Of a stretch of DNA of 64,000 bases, positions 9,238 to 17,792 are shown one piece after another; within the stretch, counting starts at the first letter, position 1, and the number at the start of each line of letters is the position of its first letter. Under the pieces are notes generated by a model. That model was not told the DNA's origin and did no database searches. It worked only from the letters and a program-made list of their open reading frames with translations. Both the position numbers and the translations under genes were made by a program. The stretch is from JALHST01 sp963798435 (GTDB lineage: Bacteria; Bacteroidota; Bacteroidia; Flavobacteriales; Flavobacteriaceae): positions 248,001-312,000 of the forward strand of contig CAWCTF010000006.1 in assembly GCA_963798435.1 (NCBI GenBank), read 5' to 3'.

Positions 9238-9999
9238 ATGAAAATAGTGGTGTCCCCAGCCAAGTCGCTTGATTTCATAAGCGAATGGCCCAAATCAAAA
9301 TTCACACAGCCTCAATTTCTGGAAAAATCCGAAAAAATAAATAGGATCTTGGCCAAAAAGAACCCGAAGGCCTTGGCCAAACTGATGCATATTTCACCAG
9401 CGCTTGCCGAATTAAACTGGGAGCGTAACCAACAATTTACAATACCCTTCAATCCCGAAAATTCCAGGCCAGCGGTTTATGCGTTTAATGGGGAAGTTTA
9501 TCAAGGATTGGATGCCTATACCATATCCGAAAACAAAATAGACCAATTACAGGATACCCTCCGCATTTTATCGGGACTGTATGGAATTTTGAAACCACTC
9601 GACCTAATTCAACCCTATCGACTTGAAATGGGCACACAGATACGTGTGGGTCGTAAAAAGAATCTCTATGATTTCTGGAAAAAAGACCTAACGGCCCATT
9701 TAAATGCCGAATTAAAGGATAATGAGCTTTTTATCAATCTGGCCAGTAGCGAATATTTTTCGGTACTCGATGAAAAGCAGCTAAAAGTGCCAGTGGTCAC
9801 GCCTATTTTTAAGGACTGGAAGAACGATAACCTTAAAGTACTCAGTTTCTTTGCAAAAAAGGCCCGAGGTACTATGGTTCGCTATATCCTGGATTCAAAC
9901 GCAAAAACGTTGAACGATATTCGTGCATTTACATTAGAGGATTATCAATTCAGTAAAGAACATACATTAAAGGAAAATCAACCGGTTTTTGTGCGATAG
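9238..9999 (+). CDS. yaaA: YaaA family protein (DUF328, peroxide stress)
   Basis: The N-terminus MKIVVSPAKSLDF and the block FNGEVYQGLDA are hallmarks of the YaaA/DUF328 family, as is the near-C-terminal region with NLASSEYFSVL and KKARGTMVRYI. The length of 253 residues is normal. In E. coli YaaA lowers free intracellular iron under peroxide stress and shields DNA from Fenton damage; the fold binds DNA. Function here is inferred by family. The gene converges on the THX gene with 13 bp between stop codons. Confidence 0.92.
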   Translation: MKIVVSPAKSLDFISEWPKSKFTQPQFLEKSEKINRILAKKNPKALAKLMHISPALAELNWERNQQFTIPFNPENSRPAVYAFNGEVYQGLDAYTISENKIDQLQDTLRILSGLYGILKPLDLIQPYRLEMGTQIRVGRKKNLYDFWKKDLTAHLNAELKDNELFINLASSEYFSVLDEKQLKVPVVTPIFKDWKNDNLKVLSFFAKKARGTMVRYILDSNAKTLNDIRAFTLEDYQFSKEHTLKENQPVFVR

Positions 10000-10012
10000 T
10001 ACCAACGCCGCG

Positions 10013-10141
10013 CTACTTTTTCTTTTTAATGCTTATTTTTTCCTCAACGGTTTGTCTTTTCTTGATTTTTTGAGGTCTTCTAGAACCGTACGAGTTGTTG
10101 GCAATTTTACCACGCCTCGTTTTTTTATCACCTTTACCCAT
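10013..10141 (-). CDS. 30S ribosomal protein THX
   Basis: This is a 42-residue, extremely basic protein: it starts MGKGDKKTRRGKIANNSYG, continues with SRRPQKIKKRQ and ends in a run of four lysines. This is the flavobacterial form of the small 30S protein THX (Thx, bS-type accessory protein that fills a cavity at the top of the 30S head in Thermus). The ATG at 10141 and the TAG at 10013-10015 bound it. It is easily missed because of its size. It is convergent with yaaA. Confidence 0.88.
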   Translation of the reverse strand: MGKGDKKTRRGKIANNSYGSRRPQKIKKRQTVEEKISIKKKK

Positions 10142-10200
10142 AACTTTGTCTTTAACTGATCTACCTAAAATTACGAATTAAACATGACAAAAGCCAAATT

Positions 10201-10247
10201 CAGACCGGATACCGCTCGATAGCTATCGATAACTAAAGGGCGGTCTG
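10201..10247. other. Nested inverted repeat in intergenic DNA
   Basis: CAGACCG (10201-10207) and CGGTCTG (10241-10247) are perfect inverted repeats. Between them lies a perfect 14-nt palindrome, TCGATAGCTATCGA (10216-10229). It sits in the 223-bp gap between the divergent THX and UDG-like genes. It may be a structured 5' leader or a binding site; neither outer arm is followed by a T run, so it is not an intrinsic terminator. Confidence 0.4.
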
Positions 10248-10364
10248 GCCCAAATTACGTATACGGCATGCCAACGGCACCCATTTAATTTTAAAAATAG
10301 CCAGAAGTGGATCGCAATTCGTTTTATAATAGTTTCGGATGCTTAATTACTAGTATTTAAAACA

Positions 10365-11063
10365 ATGAAACAAAAGACTATGTTTCTGCATACACATCCT
10401 TATGAACCCTTTATCTTCGAGGAGGCCACGAAGTTAATTGTAGGCACCTTACCACCTCCACGTTTTACAATTGGCGAGTTAAAACAAGACGACGTGAATT
10501 TTTGTTATGGAAGCCGCGATGGTCAGTTATGGCCTATTTTGAACGAACTATTCAACCTACAGCTTAAATTTGAAGACACCGAGGTAGCAATACAACAGCG
10601 CATCGATTTTTTGAGAGCTCATCGCATCGGTATCTGTGATATGGTCGCCAGTGCCGAACGGTCGAAAATCGATGCATCCGATTTGGGAATGCAAAACATT
10701 AAATTAAGGAACCTACTTGCCTATTTGCATCGCTTTCCAAAAATCGAGATGCTACTGTTCACGGGAGGTAATAGTAAAAATGGGCCAGAGTATTTTTTTA
10801 GGAAGCATTTGAAGGAGAATAATTTGACGCTTGAAGTGGTTTCGAATGAAATACCGCGAATTCATCAATTTAGATTGGCTGGAAAACCAACTAATGGTTC
10901 AAATGTTCGCGTTATTCGGACCGTATCATTGACCGCCCCTTCCGGTGCAGCCAACAGGGCGATTGGAAGTCTGAAAACCTATAAGGAGCAGAAGGCCCTA
11001 GATCACAATTTCACTACTTTTGACTTTAGGGTACAACAATACCGACCTTATTTTATTAAATAA
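10365..11063 (+). CDS. Uracil-DNA glycosylase superfamily-like protein
   Basis: The 232-residue protein has GTLPPPRF near residue 30 and CYGSRDGQLWPIL near 45-57, followed by a C-terminal SLTAPSGAANRAIG block. This pattern occurs in flavobacterial proteins placed in the UDG/Mug superfamily, which excise damaged or mismatched bases. The canonical family-1 water-activating Asp motif (GQDPYH) is absent, so the activity and even the class are uncertain. It is a single gene with an ATG start and a weak hairpin terminator about 40 bp downstream. Confidence 0.6.
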   Translation: MKQKTMFLHTHPYEPFIFEEATKLIVGTLPPPRFTIGELKQDDVNFCYGSRDGQLWPILNELFNLQLKFEDTEVAIQQRIDFLRAHRIGICDMVASAERSKIDASDLGMQNIKLRNLLAYLHRFPKIEMLLFTGGNSKNGPEYFFRKHLKENNLTLEVVSNEIPRIHQFRLAGKPTNGSNVRVIRTVSLTAPSGAANRAIGSLKTYKEQKALDHNFTTFDFRVQQYRPYFIK

Positions 11064-11102
11064 ATGAGGGTCTTAAGACACTTACTATGTACTGTTGTGA
11101 TT

Positions 11103-11129
11103 TTAAGGCAAAAGCCTTGATTTTGTTAT
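11103..11129 (+). terminator. Weak intrinsic terminator after the UDG-like gene
   Basis: The arms TTAAGGC (11103-11109) and GCCTTGA (11114-11120) form a 7-bp stem with an AAAA loop, followed by TTTTG and further T-rich sequence. It is short but well placed, 40 bp after the stop. Confidence 0.45.
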
Positions 11130-11225
11130 TTGATAAATTATCCCCTGTCGTATCATGTATTTATGCCGATATTTGAGTGATTAATTTATCCGAAAAGGGA
11201 AGTATAGTTGATATAATACTATTTT

Positions 11226-13772
11226 ATGCAGCAATTAGAAAGATTAAAGGAGTTTAAGAAATCGGTGAGCAACAAGTTTAATGTCTACAATAGTTTGTTC
11301 CTAAACTTGCCCTATCAAAATATTGAGAATGTTGGGATGCTTATCCCCTTACTATTGGATCAAAGCCAAAAAGGGTTACAATCAGGACAAAATCCACAGG
11401 ATATTTTAGAGGCATTTTTTCAAAATTATGCCAACATCGATTCAGAACGGGACCGCATTGATTTTATGTTCCGAATTATACAATATGTCGAACGTCAAGT
11501 CGTATTATATGACAGTGTGGAAGATGCGGCCTTTCCAAAATTACAGGAACACCGGAGGTCTCTTTCTATCAAGGACTATTTTCAGCTCGTCGATAAGGAT
11601 AAAAGTTGGGACCGAGTAGCCGAAAAATTGTCCACATTTAGTGCACGAATAGTGCTTACGGCACACCCAACCCAATTTTACACCCCGGCCATTTTGGACA
11701 TTATTGGGGAATTGCGATCCCTTATCCTTGAAAATAAAATAAACGCCATAGATGTTACCTTAGAGCAATTAGGGCTTACTTCGTTGATCAATGCCAAGAA
11801 GCCAACACCGCTTGATGAGGCCAAAAATATCATATACATTCTTCGGAATGTATATTACGATGCGGTCGGGGACTTGTATTCTTATATCAAGGAAAATATC
11901 AGTAACAACCATTTCGAGAATCATAACATTATAAAACTCGGATTTTGGCCTGGGGGAGATCGCGATGGTAATCCCTTTGTGACCGCTTCCATAACGAAGG
12001 AAGTGGCCGACGAACTTCGCGTGAATCTTATGAAATGTTATTACAATGATCTGAAACGGATACAGCAAAAACTCACGTTCAAGGATTTGCAAGAACCTTT
12101 ATTACAACTTAGGGGCAATCTATATGTCGCTATGTTCGATAGGAGCAAAAATGTTCGATTTGAGGATATTATCGATCCGCTCATACTCATCAGACAGCTT
12201 TTGATTGAAAAATATCAAAGCCTTTATTTATCGGATCTTGATGCCTTGATTGACAAAGTACGAATTTTTAAGACCCATTTTGCCACTTTAGACATTCGAC
12301 AGGATCATAGTATGCACAAAAAGGTGATTGAGGCTGTGCTATTGCAAAACGGTCTTATCAACCAATCGCTTGAAGAACTTGAGGAAGAAGCCTTGATCGA
12401 CTTGCTCTTGCATAAAAATCTAACGCTATCTCCTGATGATTATGATGATGAGATTGTGAAGGATACGCTTGAGAATATTTCCCAGTTAAAGGCCATACAA
12501 GATCGAAATGGTGAAGAAGGCTGTAACCGTTACATTATCAGTAATTCAGAAAATGTGTTTTCGGTGCTCTTTGTCCTTGGACTTTTTCGCTGGTGTGGTT
12601 GGGCTATGGAGGGAATAACATTCGACATCGTTCCCCTTTTTGAGACTATGAAAGGTATGGAAACCTCAGAGGCGACGATGAAGACTTTGTTTGAAATACC
12701 TGAATATCGGGAGCATTTAGATCGAAGGAAAAATAAGCATACGATCATGCTCGGTTTTTCCGATGGCACCAAGGATGGGGGTTATGTTAAGGCGAATTGG
12801 TCGATTTTCAAGACGAAGGAAAAATTGTCAAAGATTTGTCGCAAATATGCAATTCAGGCGATATTTTTTGATGGAAGGGGTGGCCCGCCGGCAAGGGGCG
12901 GAGGCAAGACCCATCGTTTTTATGCTGCCCAAACCAAGGATATCGCCAATCATGAAATACAATTGACCATACAAGGACAGACAATTACCAGTACGTACGG
13001 CACAAAGGAGCAGTTCATGCACAATAGCGAACAACTATTGACAGCTGGGTTGTCAAACAATTTATTCGGCAAGGAAAATGTAATCTCCGAGGACTCAAGG
13101 CAATTATTGGAAGAACTTTCAACCTTGAGCTTTGATAAATATGATGCATTAAAGAATCATGAAAAATTTATTTCCTATTTAGAGAACCGAAGTACACTGA
13201 AATATTATCAAATGGCCAATATTGGTAGTAGGCCGGGAAAAAGAGGTAATAAGAAAAAGCTCGAATTGACCGATCTTCGGGCCATTTCCTTTGTTGGTTC
13301 TTGGAGTCAATTGAAACAAAATGTTCCAGGGTATTTTGGAATTGGTACCGCCTTGAAGACACTTAAGGATGCAGGTAGAATGAAAGACCTGAAAAGACTC
13401 TATAAGCACGTACCTTTTTTTAAGGCCCTTATGTTAAATAGTATGATGTCGCTTTCTAAATGCTACTTTGAATTGACAAGTTACATGAAGGAAGATCCCG
13501 AATATGGCGAATTTTGGAACATTCTTTACGGGGAGTATACCTTGTCAAAGCAGATGCTACTACAAATCTCGGACACAAAGATTTTAATGGAGAACGAAGC
13601 AGTATCTAGGGAATCTATTAAAATTAGGGAGAATATCGTACTTCCCTTGTTGGTGATACAGCAATATGCCCTTCAAAAAATTGGCCAAAAATCAGACTAT
13701 ATAGAATTGTATGAGAAAATCGTGACCCGCAGCTTGTATGGCAATATAAATGCCAGTCGGAATTCGGCTTGA
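11226..13772 (+). CDS. ppc: Phosphoenolpyruvate carboxylase
   Basis: The 848-residue enzyme carboxylates PEP with bicarbonate to oxaloacetate, replenishing the TCA cycle. Signatures are in order: VLTAHPTQ with catalytic His147, GFWPGGDRDGNPF near 240 (PEP site), and the glycine-rich loop FFDGRGGPPARGGG near 555-568. The loop reads PPA where many PEPCs have TVG, as is common in this lineage. The start is the ATG at 11226. It stands alone on its strand, with a possible hairpin just after the stop. Confidence 0.93.
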   Translation: MQQLERLKEFKKSVSNKFNVYNSLFLNLPYQNIENVGMLIPLLLDQSQKGLQSGQNPQDILEAFFQNYANIDSERDRIDFMFRIIQYVERQVVLYDSVEDAAFPKLQEHRRSLSIKDYFQLVDKDKSWDRVAEKLSTFSARIVLTAHPTQFYTPAILDIIGELRSLILENKINAIDVTLEQLGLTSLINAKKPTPLDEAKNIIYILRNVYYDAVGDLYSYIKENISNNHFENHNIIKLGFWPGGDRDGNPFVTASITKEVADELRVNLMKCYYNDLKRIQQKLTFKDLQEPLLQLRGNLYVAMFDRSKNVRFEDIIDPLILIRQLLIEKYQSLYLSDLDALIDKVRIFKTHFATLDIRQDHSMHKKVIEAVLLQNGLINQSLEELEEEALIDLLLHKNLTLSPDDYDDEIVKDTLENISQLKAIQDRNGEEGCNRYIISNSENVFSVLFVLGLFRWCGWAMEGITFDIVPLFETMKGMETSEATMKTLFEIPEYREHLDRRKNKHTIMLGFSDGTKDGGYVKANWSIFKTKEKLSKICRKYAIQAIFFDGRGGPPARGGGKTHRFYAAQTKDIANHEIQLTIQGQTITSTYGTKEQFMHNSEQLLTAGLSNNLFGKENVISEDSRQLLEELSTLSFDKYDALKNHEKFISYLENRSTLKYYQMANIGSRPGKRGNKKKLELTDLRAISFVGSWSQLKQNVPGYFGIGTALKTLKDAGRMKDLKRLYKHVPFFKALMLNSMMSLSKCYFELTSYMKEDPEYGEFWNILYGEYTLSKQMLLQISDTKILMENEAVSRESIKIRENIVLPLLVIQQYALQKIGQKSDYIELYEKIVTRSLYGNINASRNSA

Positions 13773-13775
13773 CAT

Positions 13776-13817
13776 TGAAAAACCCCCGCATCCTGAAACG
13801 TATCGGAAGCGAGGGTT
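13776..13817 (-). terminator. Hairpin between ppc and a convergent small gene
   Basis: AACCCCCGC (13781-13789) and GCGAGGGTT (13809-13817) pair with one mismatch. Read on the minus strand the second arm runs into a short T stretch (TTTTT), so it would best terminate transcription from the 46-residue minus-strand gene; it could also slow transcripts leaving ppc. Confidence 0.4.
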
Positions 13818-13840
13818 GTATGTATTCAGGTATTTAATCC

Positions 13841-13981
13841 TTATTTTTTTTGCTGATCTTTTATTGAATCACTATCGATATCAAATTTGTTCGTTTCGAC
13901 ATGTGTATTTCCCGAAGGATTGGTAGGATCATGCTGTTCTACTTTTCTTTTAAATTTTCTTCGTTCATTTATAATTCCCAT
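13841..13981 (-). CDS. Small basic hypothetical protein (46 aa)
   Basis: A 46-codon frame on the minus strand starts with ATG at 13981 and encodes a protein beginning MGIINERRKFKRKVEQHDP, with a basic first third and a polar, acidic-to-lysine tail ending IKDQQKK. A purine-rich AGAGAGAA lies about 5 bp upstream of the ATG, and a hairpin with a T run follows the stop, which is why I believe it is translated. No domain is recognised. It is convergent with ppc. Confidence 0.5.
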   Translation of the reverse strand: MGIINERRKFKRKVEQHDPTNPSGNTHVETNKFDIDSDSIKDQQKK

Positions 13982-14364
13982 TATTCTCTCTTTTTTGGTT
14001 CAATTATAATATAGGGATTGACACATGGAATTTTAGTTAATGAAGTTATAAGCTTTGTTAAAAAGCGTTAAGAGGATGGGTATCCGACCAAAACTGCCTT
14101 AATTTTAAGTTTTTAAAGCACCCTGCATCCTGAAAAATTTGCGTAGGCTGGTAACAAGCGGTCGTATCTATCGTCTAAAAGAGTAAAATGAGAGGGTTAT
14201 TTGAAGGAGGTAAAAGAAATACATAAATTGGAACCAATTGGAATTTATGCCAACCTAGTCTTTAAAGACCACCAGGATTGGAAGAAATCGAATCTTTGAA
14301 ATGTACTCGCTGAAATAGGTTGCAGTAGGGTCTGATTAGAAAATTAATAGTATAAAAAAATCTG
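13982..14364. other. 383-bp gap without a convincing gene
   Basis: The first few bases hold the ribosome binding site of the small minus-strand gene. A short plus-strand frame near 14188 (MRGLFEGGKRNT) and a 23-codon stop-bounded stretch near 14229-14300 look weakly protein-like, but neither has a start context or a recognisable family. No clear promoter match was found for the gene at 14365. Confidence 0.4.
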
Positions 14365-15024
14365 ATGAAACACATTTACATAGTACTTTGCATTTTTACT
14401 TTTATTTCAGTCCAAAAAATTCAATCTCAAGAGACTTTTCCTTCAGAATTGTCCTTAAAAGGCACAGTGACCGACTTCAACAACGAGCCGGTCAAAGGAG
14501 CTTATGTATATGTCGATTCTGCCAAAACAAGAACGAAGACAAATAAAAAAGGGCTTTTCAAGATCAAGATAAAACCCGAAACCAATATCCTTACCGTATT
14601 CTCTGAGGATTATGGTATTGTAAGTGTTGATTTTAATGGTGAAAAAGAACTTTCTTTCAAATATCCTCAAAATTCGAAGCCAATTTCAGAAGAAAATTTG
14701 GGTTTATTGGGTTTTAACGTGACAGTTGAGCCTGAAGGGAACTCAAATAATTATGCGGCGTATCTCACCGTTTATGATATCTTGAAGGCAAAATTTCAAC
14801 AGGTACGGGTAAACGGTACTAAAATAACCATTGCCAAAGGTCCGAACACCTTTAGCGGGAATTCAGACCCGCTAATATTGGTCAACAAAGTCCCGAATAA
14901 TAATTTATCTTCAATACCCACTTCTGAAATTAAATCGATAAAGGTCATTCAAGCAGGAAGTGAGTCCGCAGAATATGGTCTAAGAGGTGTAAATGGGGTG
15001 CTTCTTATTACCCTCAAAAAATAA
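14365..15024 (+). CDS. Secreted CarboxypepD_reg + TonB-plug-like protein without barrel
   Basis: The 219-residue protein starts with a signal peptide (MKHIYIVLCIFTFISVQK, cleavage near IQSQ). Residues 30-85 form a carboxypeptidase-regulatory-like beta domain (LKGTVTDFNNEPVKGAYVYV is the opening strand pair). The C-terminal part reads like the end of a TonB-dependent receptor plug: DPLILVNKVPNNNLSSIP, then EIKSIKVIQAGSESAEYG and RGVNGVLLITLKK. In SusC-type receptors this would be followed by a barrel of 600 or more residues, but here the stop comes at once. It may be a genuine stand-alone plug-like protein, as known in some Bacteroidota regulators or envelope proteins, or a truncated receptor. 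Function unknown. Confidence 0.75.
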   Translation: MKHIYIVLCIFTFISVQKIQSQETFPSELSLKGTVTDFNNEPVKGAYVYVDSAKTRTKTNKKGLFKIKIKPETNILTVFSEDYGIVSVDFNGEKELSFKYPQNSKPISEENLGLLGFNVTVEPEGNSNNYAAYLTVYDILKAKFQQVRVNGTKITIAKGPNTFSGNSDPLILVNKVPNNNLSSIPTSEIKSIKVIQAGSESAEYGLRGVNGVLLITLKK

Positions 15025-15051
15025 GATCATTCAAATTCAAATGGCTTCCAT

Positions 15052-16545
15052 CTATTTCGAGGTACTTAGTATCGCATAGAAGACCCGAATACCATAAGAT
15101 ATTTGACCAATTTTAAGGTTTTCATTTGGGCTGTGTTGATTGTTATCAGGATTGACCATGGGGACGATAAAAGCCGGTATTTTTAATTCGTTTATAAAAG
15201 GTGCAATAGGCACCGTACCTCCCATGATACGAATTTGCACCACGTCTACGGAAAAGGTATCCTTAAGGGTCTTCACCAAAAAATCACCATATTTATTATT
15301 AAGATCGGTTCGAAAGGCATCGGTAACCGTGCCCTCGGTCACAGTAATAATTTTATCATGGTTTAGGCGCTCTTCTTTGGTAGGCACGGTTTCAGTAATA
15401 TAAAATCCTTGTTTTTCTATATAGTTCTTTACCAGATTTTTTAAATGAGTGCCATCTGATTCGGGCACCAATCGCATATCGATTTCGGCCGTCGCCGTCG
15501 CCGGGACAATCGTTCGGGCCTGTTCTCCGACCCAACCAGAACCCAATCCCCGAATATTCAAGGAGGGGTATTGCAAGGATTCCTGATAAAAACTACCTAC
15601 CTTTTCCGGGGTCTTGATCTCTAAAATTTCATTGATTGTTTTTGTGTCGTCGGGGACACTTTTGAGGATTTTTAGGGTAGCCTCATCAAGAGTTATGCCG
15701 TCGTAATAGCCCTTAATCAGAACACGACCTGCTTCATCTTTCATACTGGCCAATAATTGGGCCAATTGAAATCCCGGGTTCGGGGCATAATTACCATAAT
15801 GACCACTGTGTTGCGGTCGAATCGGGCCATAGGTGGTCAATGATAACGTGGTAATACCACGACAGCCGTATACGACCGTCGGTTTGCCTGAATTATGCAC
15901 CGGGCCGTCGTTGATGACCAGGAAATCGGCTTCCAAAAGTTCCCGATACGTCTTTACTGCCTTGGGTAGGGGAGCGCTGCTTTTCTCTTCTTCACTATCT
16001 AAAATCACTTTTATATTGAAAGGGATGTCTACTTGGTCTTTCTTTAATAAATCAATTGCGTTTAAAAACATAACGATGGGTCCTTTATCATCGGAAGTCG
16101 ATCGGCCAAAAAGGAACCAGTCGTAGTTGATATCCTCGTCGAGCTTGGAAAAAGATTCCGATTTCCAACCATCCCCATCTTTTGATTTGAGTACTACTTC
16201 ATAAGGATCAGGTTGATCCCATTTAGAAATATCAACTGATTGCCCATCAAGATGCATGTAGAATAATATCGTCGGTTTGCTATCCTCCATAGGCAACGCT
16301 GCGAAGAACAGGGATTCCCCTTCGGTGGGTAAAATGGACGTATTGAAACCACGGGCATTGAACTTTGTGGTCAGCCATGTAAGATTACGATTGATGTTTG
16401 CATGATCAAGTGCATCATTGGGGATTGCCACAAACTCTCGCAGTTCATCAATGCTGTGACGCACTTGTGATTTTATATGCATGGAGTCTTGTGCATAGGT
16501 AAAAACTCCGGCAAGGAGAAAAATCAAGGGGGTACTATTTTTCAT
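15052..16545 (-). CDS. Exported M20 family metallopeptidase
   Basis: The ATG at 16545 gives a 497-residue protein that begins with a signal peptide (MKNSTPLIFLLAGVFTYAQ). The frame is open further to 16611, but that extension is hydrophilic and would bury the signal, so I reject it. M20 dinuclear zinc motifs are visible: MHLDGQSVD (first His/Asp), GRSTSDDKGP (bridging Asp) and LDSEEEKSS (catalytic Glu pair). Family members are dipeptidases or aminoacylase-like enzymes; the exported location suggests use of periplasmic peptides. It lies directly downstream of the trp operon on the same strand with about 120 bp between. Confidence 0.88.
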   Translation of the reverse strand: MKNSTPLIFLLAGVFTYAQDSMHIKSQVRHSIDELREFVAIPNDALDHANINRNLTWLTTKFNARGFNTSILPTEGESLFFAALPMEDSKPTILFYMHLDGQSVDISKWDQPDPYEVVLKSKDGDGWKSESFSKLDEDINYDWFLFGRSTSDDKGPIVMFLNAIDLLKKDQVDIPFNIKVILDSEEEKSSAPLPKAVKTYRELLEADFLVINDGPVHNSGKPTVVYGCRGITTLSLTTYGPIRPQHSGHYGNYAPNPGFQLAQLLASMKDEAGRVLIKGYYDGITLDEATLKILKSVPDDTKTINEILEIKTPEKVGSFYQESLQYPSLNIRGLGSGWVGEQARTIVPATATAEIDMRLVPESDGTHLKNLVKNYIEKQGFYITETVPTKEERLNHDKIITVTEGTVTDAFRTDLNNKYGDFLVKTLKDTFSVDVVQIRIMGGTVPIAPFINELKIPAFIVPMVNPDNNQHSPNENLKIGQISYGIRVFYAILSTSK

Positions 16546-16666
16546 TTGATTTGGGTTAGGTATAAACAAGGGTTTTTGATTCAAGTAAGGTTTCGTGTAT
16601 TTTGAATGCACTTTACTACGTCACCTTAAATATAATTGTGACGATCTGGGTTAAATATAGGGTATT

Positions 16667-16894
16667 CTATTTTTTATTGAGTCTAACCATTTGTATAATT
16701 ATTAGCCTGATCAATACTATGAAGGGAAATCCGTGTAAAAGCACGTCAAACCAATCAAGGATCTTCATGCCATTGGCCCCACCTGCGATCCATTTGATTT
16801 TTCCCCAAATATGCGGTTCCGGAAAATAGGGAGCAAAACCTAAGGTAAGGCACAGGAGGATTACAACTTTCCAATTATTTAAAAGATCACTCAT
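16667..16894 (-). CDS. Small membrane protein at the end of the trp operon
   Basis: The 75-residue protein has two hydrophobic segments (about 8-25 and 50-69) separated by a Trp- and Gly-rich loop (IWGKIKWIAGGANGMK). Its ATG overlaps the trpA stop in an ATGA arrangement, so it is translationally coupled to trpA. Similar small proteins are seen next to other genes in flavobacteria, sometimes under the label RND transporter, but no transporter domain is visible and the function is unknown. Confidence 0.75.
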   Translation of the reverse strand: MSDLLNNWKVVILLCLTLGFAPYFPEPHIWGKIKWIAGGANGMKILDWFDVLLHGFPFIVLIRLIIIQMVRLNKK

Positions 16895-17658
16895 TTTCTT
16901 ATTATTTCTTGTATAAATCGATCTAACTTTTCAATACCATGGGTTGTCACGTATTTAATAAATGCCGAACCAATAATCGCACCTTTGGCCATTTTAGTGG
17001 CTTGATGAAATGTTTGCGAATTGCCTATGCCGAATCCAACGATTTGTGGATTCTTTAATGAAAGCGAATGTATTCTTTCAAAATAGGCCGCTTGTGTCGA
17101 TCCAAAACCTTCTTTAGCACCCGTAACACTTGCCGAACTCACCATATATATGAAACCATCGGATACTTGGTCAATAAAGCGTATGCGTTCTTCGGAGGTC
17201 TGAGGCGTTATCAAAAAGATATTTAAGAGTCCGTATTTTTGAAAGATGGCCTGATAGGTCTCCAAATAGACGTCCACGGGCAAGTCGGGAATAATGAGGC
17301 CATCGATGCCAATTTCGTGACACCTCTTACAAAATGCCTCCACCCCAAATTGATATATGGGATTAAAATATCCCATAATCAAAAGTGGTATAGACACCGA
17401 TTTACGTATGTCTTTCAATTGGTCGAAAAGCAATTCGGAAGTCATCCCATTTTTTAAGGCCTTAGTTGAACTTTCCTGTATGGTCGGCCCATCGGCCAAT
17501 GGGTCACTAAAAGGCAGGCCGACTTCAATCATACCAACACCGCTTTGTTCTAGATTTTCAATAATTTTTACGGTATCGTTCAGTGCAGGATACCCGGCGG
17601 TTAAGTAAATAGAGAGAATTTTCCCTTTTTCCTGTAATTTTTGTTGTATTCTATTCAT
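16891..17658 (-). CDS. trpA: Tryptophan synthase alpha chain
   Basis: TrpA cleaves indole-3-glycerol phosphate to indole and glyceraldehyde 3-phosphate, and passes indole to TrpB. The TIM-barrel signatures are present: MIEVGLPFSDPLADGP carries the catalytic Glu and Asp, and IGSAFIKY near 230 is the phosphate-binding end. The length of 255 residues is slightly short but normal. A 134-bp spacer separates it from trpB, and the following small membrane gene overlaps by 4 bp. Confidence 0.96.
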   Translation of the reverse strand: MNRIQQKLQEKGKILSIYLTAGYPALNDTVKIIENLEQSGVGMIEVGLPFSDPLADGPTIQESSTKALKNGMTSELLFDQLKDIRKSVSIPLLIMGYFNPIYQFGVEAFCKRCHEIGIDGLIIPDLPVDVYLETYQAIFQKYGLLNIFLITPQTSEERIRFIDQVSDGFIYMVSSASVTGAKEGFGSTQAAYFERIHSLSLKNPQIVGFGIGNSQTFHQATKMAKGAIIGSAFIKYVTTHGIEKLDRFIQEIIRK

Positions 17659-17792
17659 GTTATTGAGATATGCGATGGGCTTTAAAAGACCAAATCATAC
17701 AGTACGATAGTAGCGGGTATGCCGAAACGTTCATGTATAACTTTATTGAATCGTTGACCAGCAACCCTGTCATTTTGTTTTTCAAACCTTCA

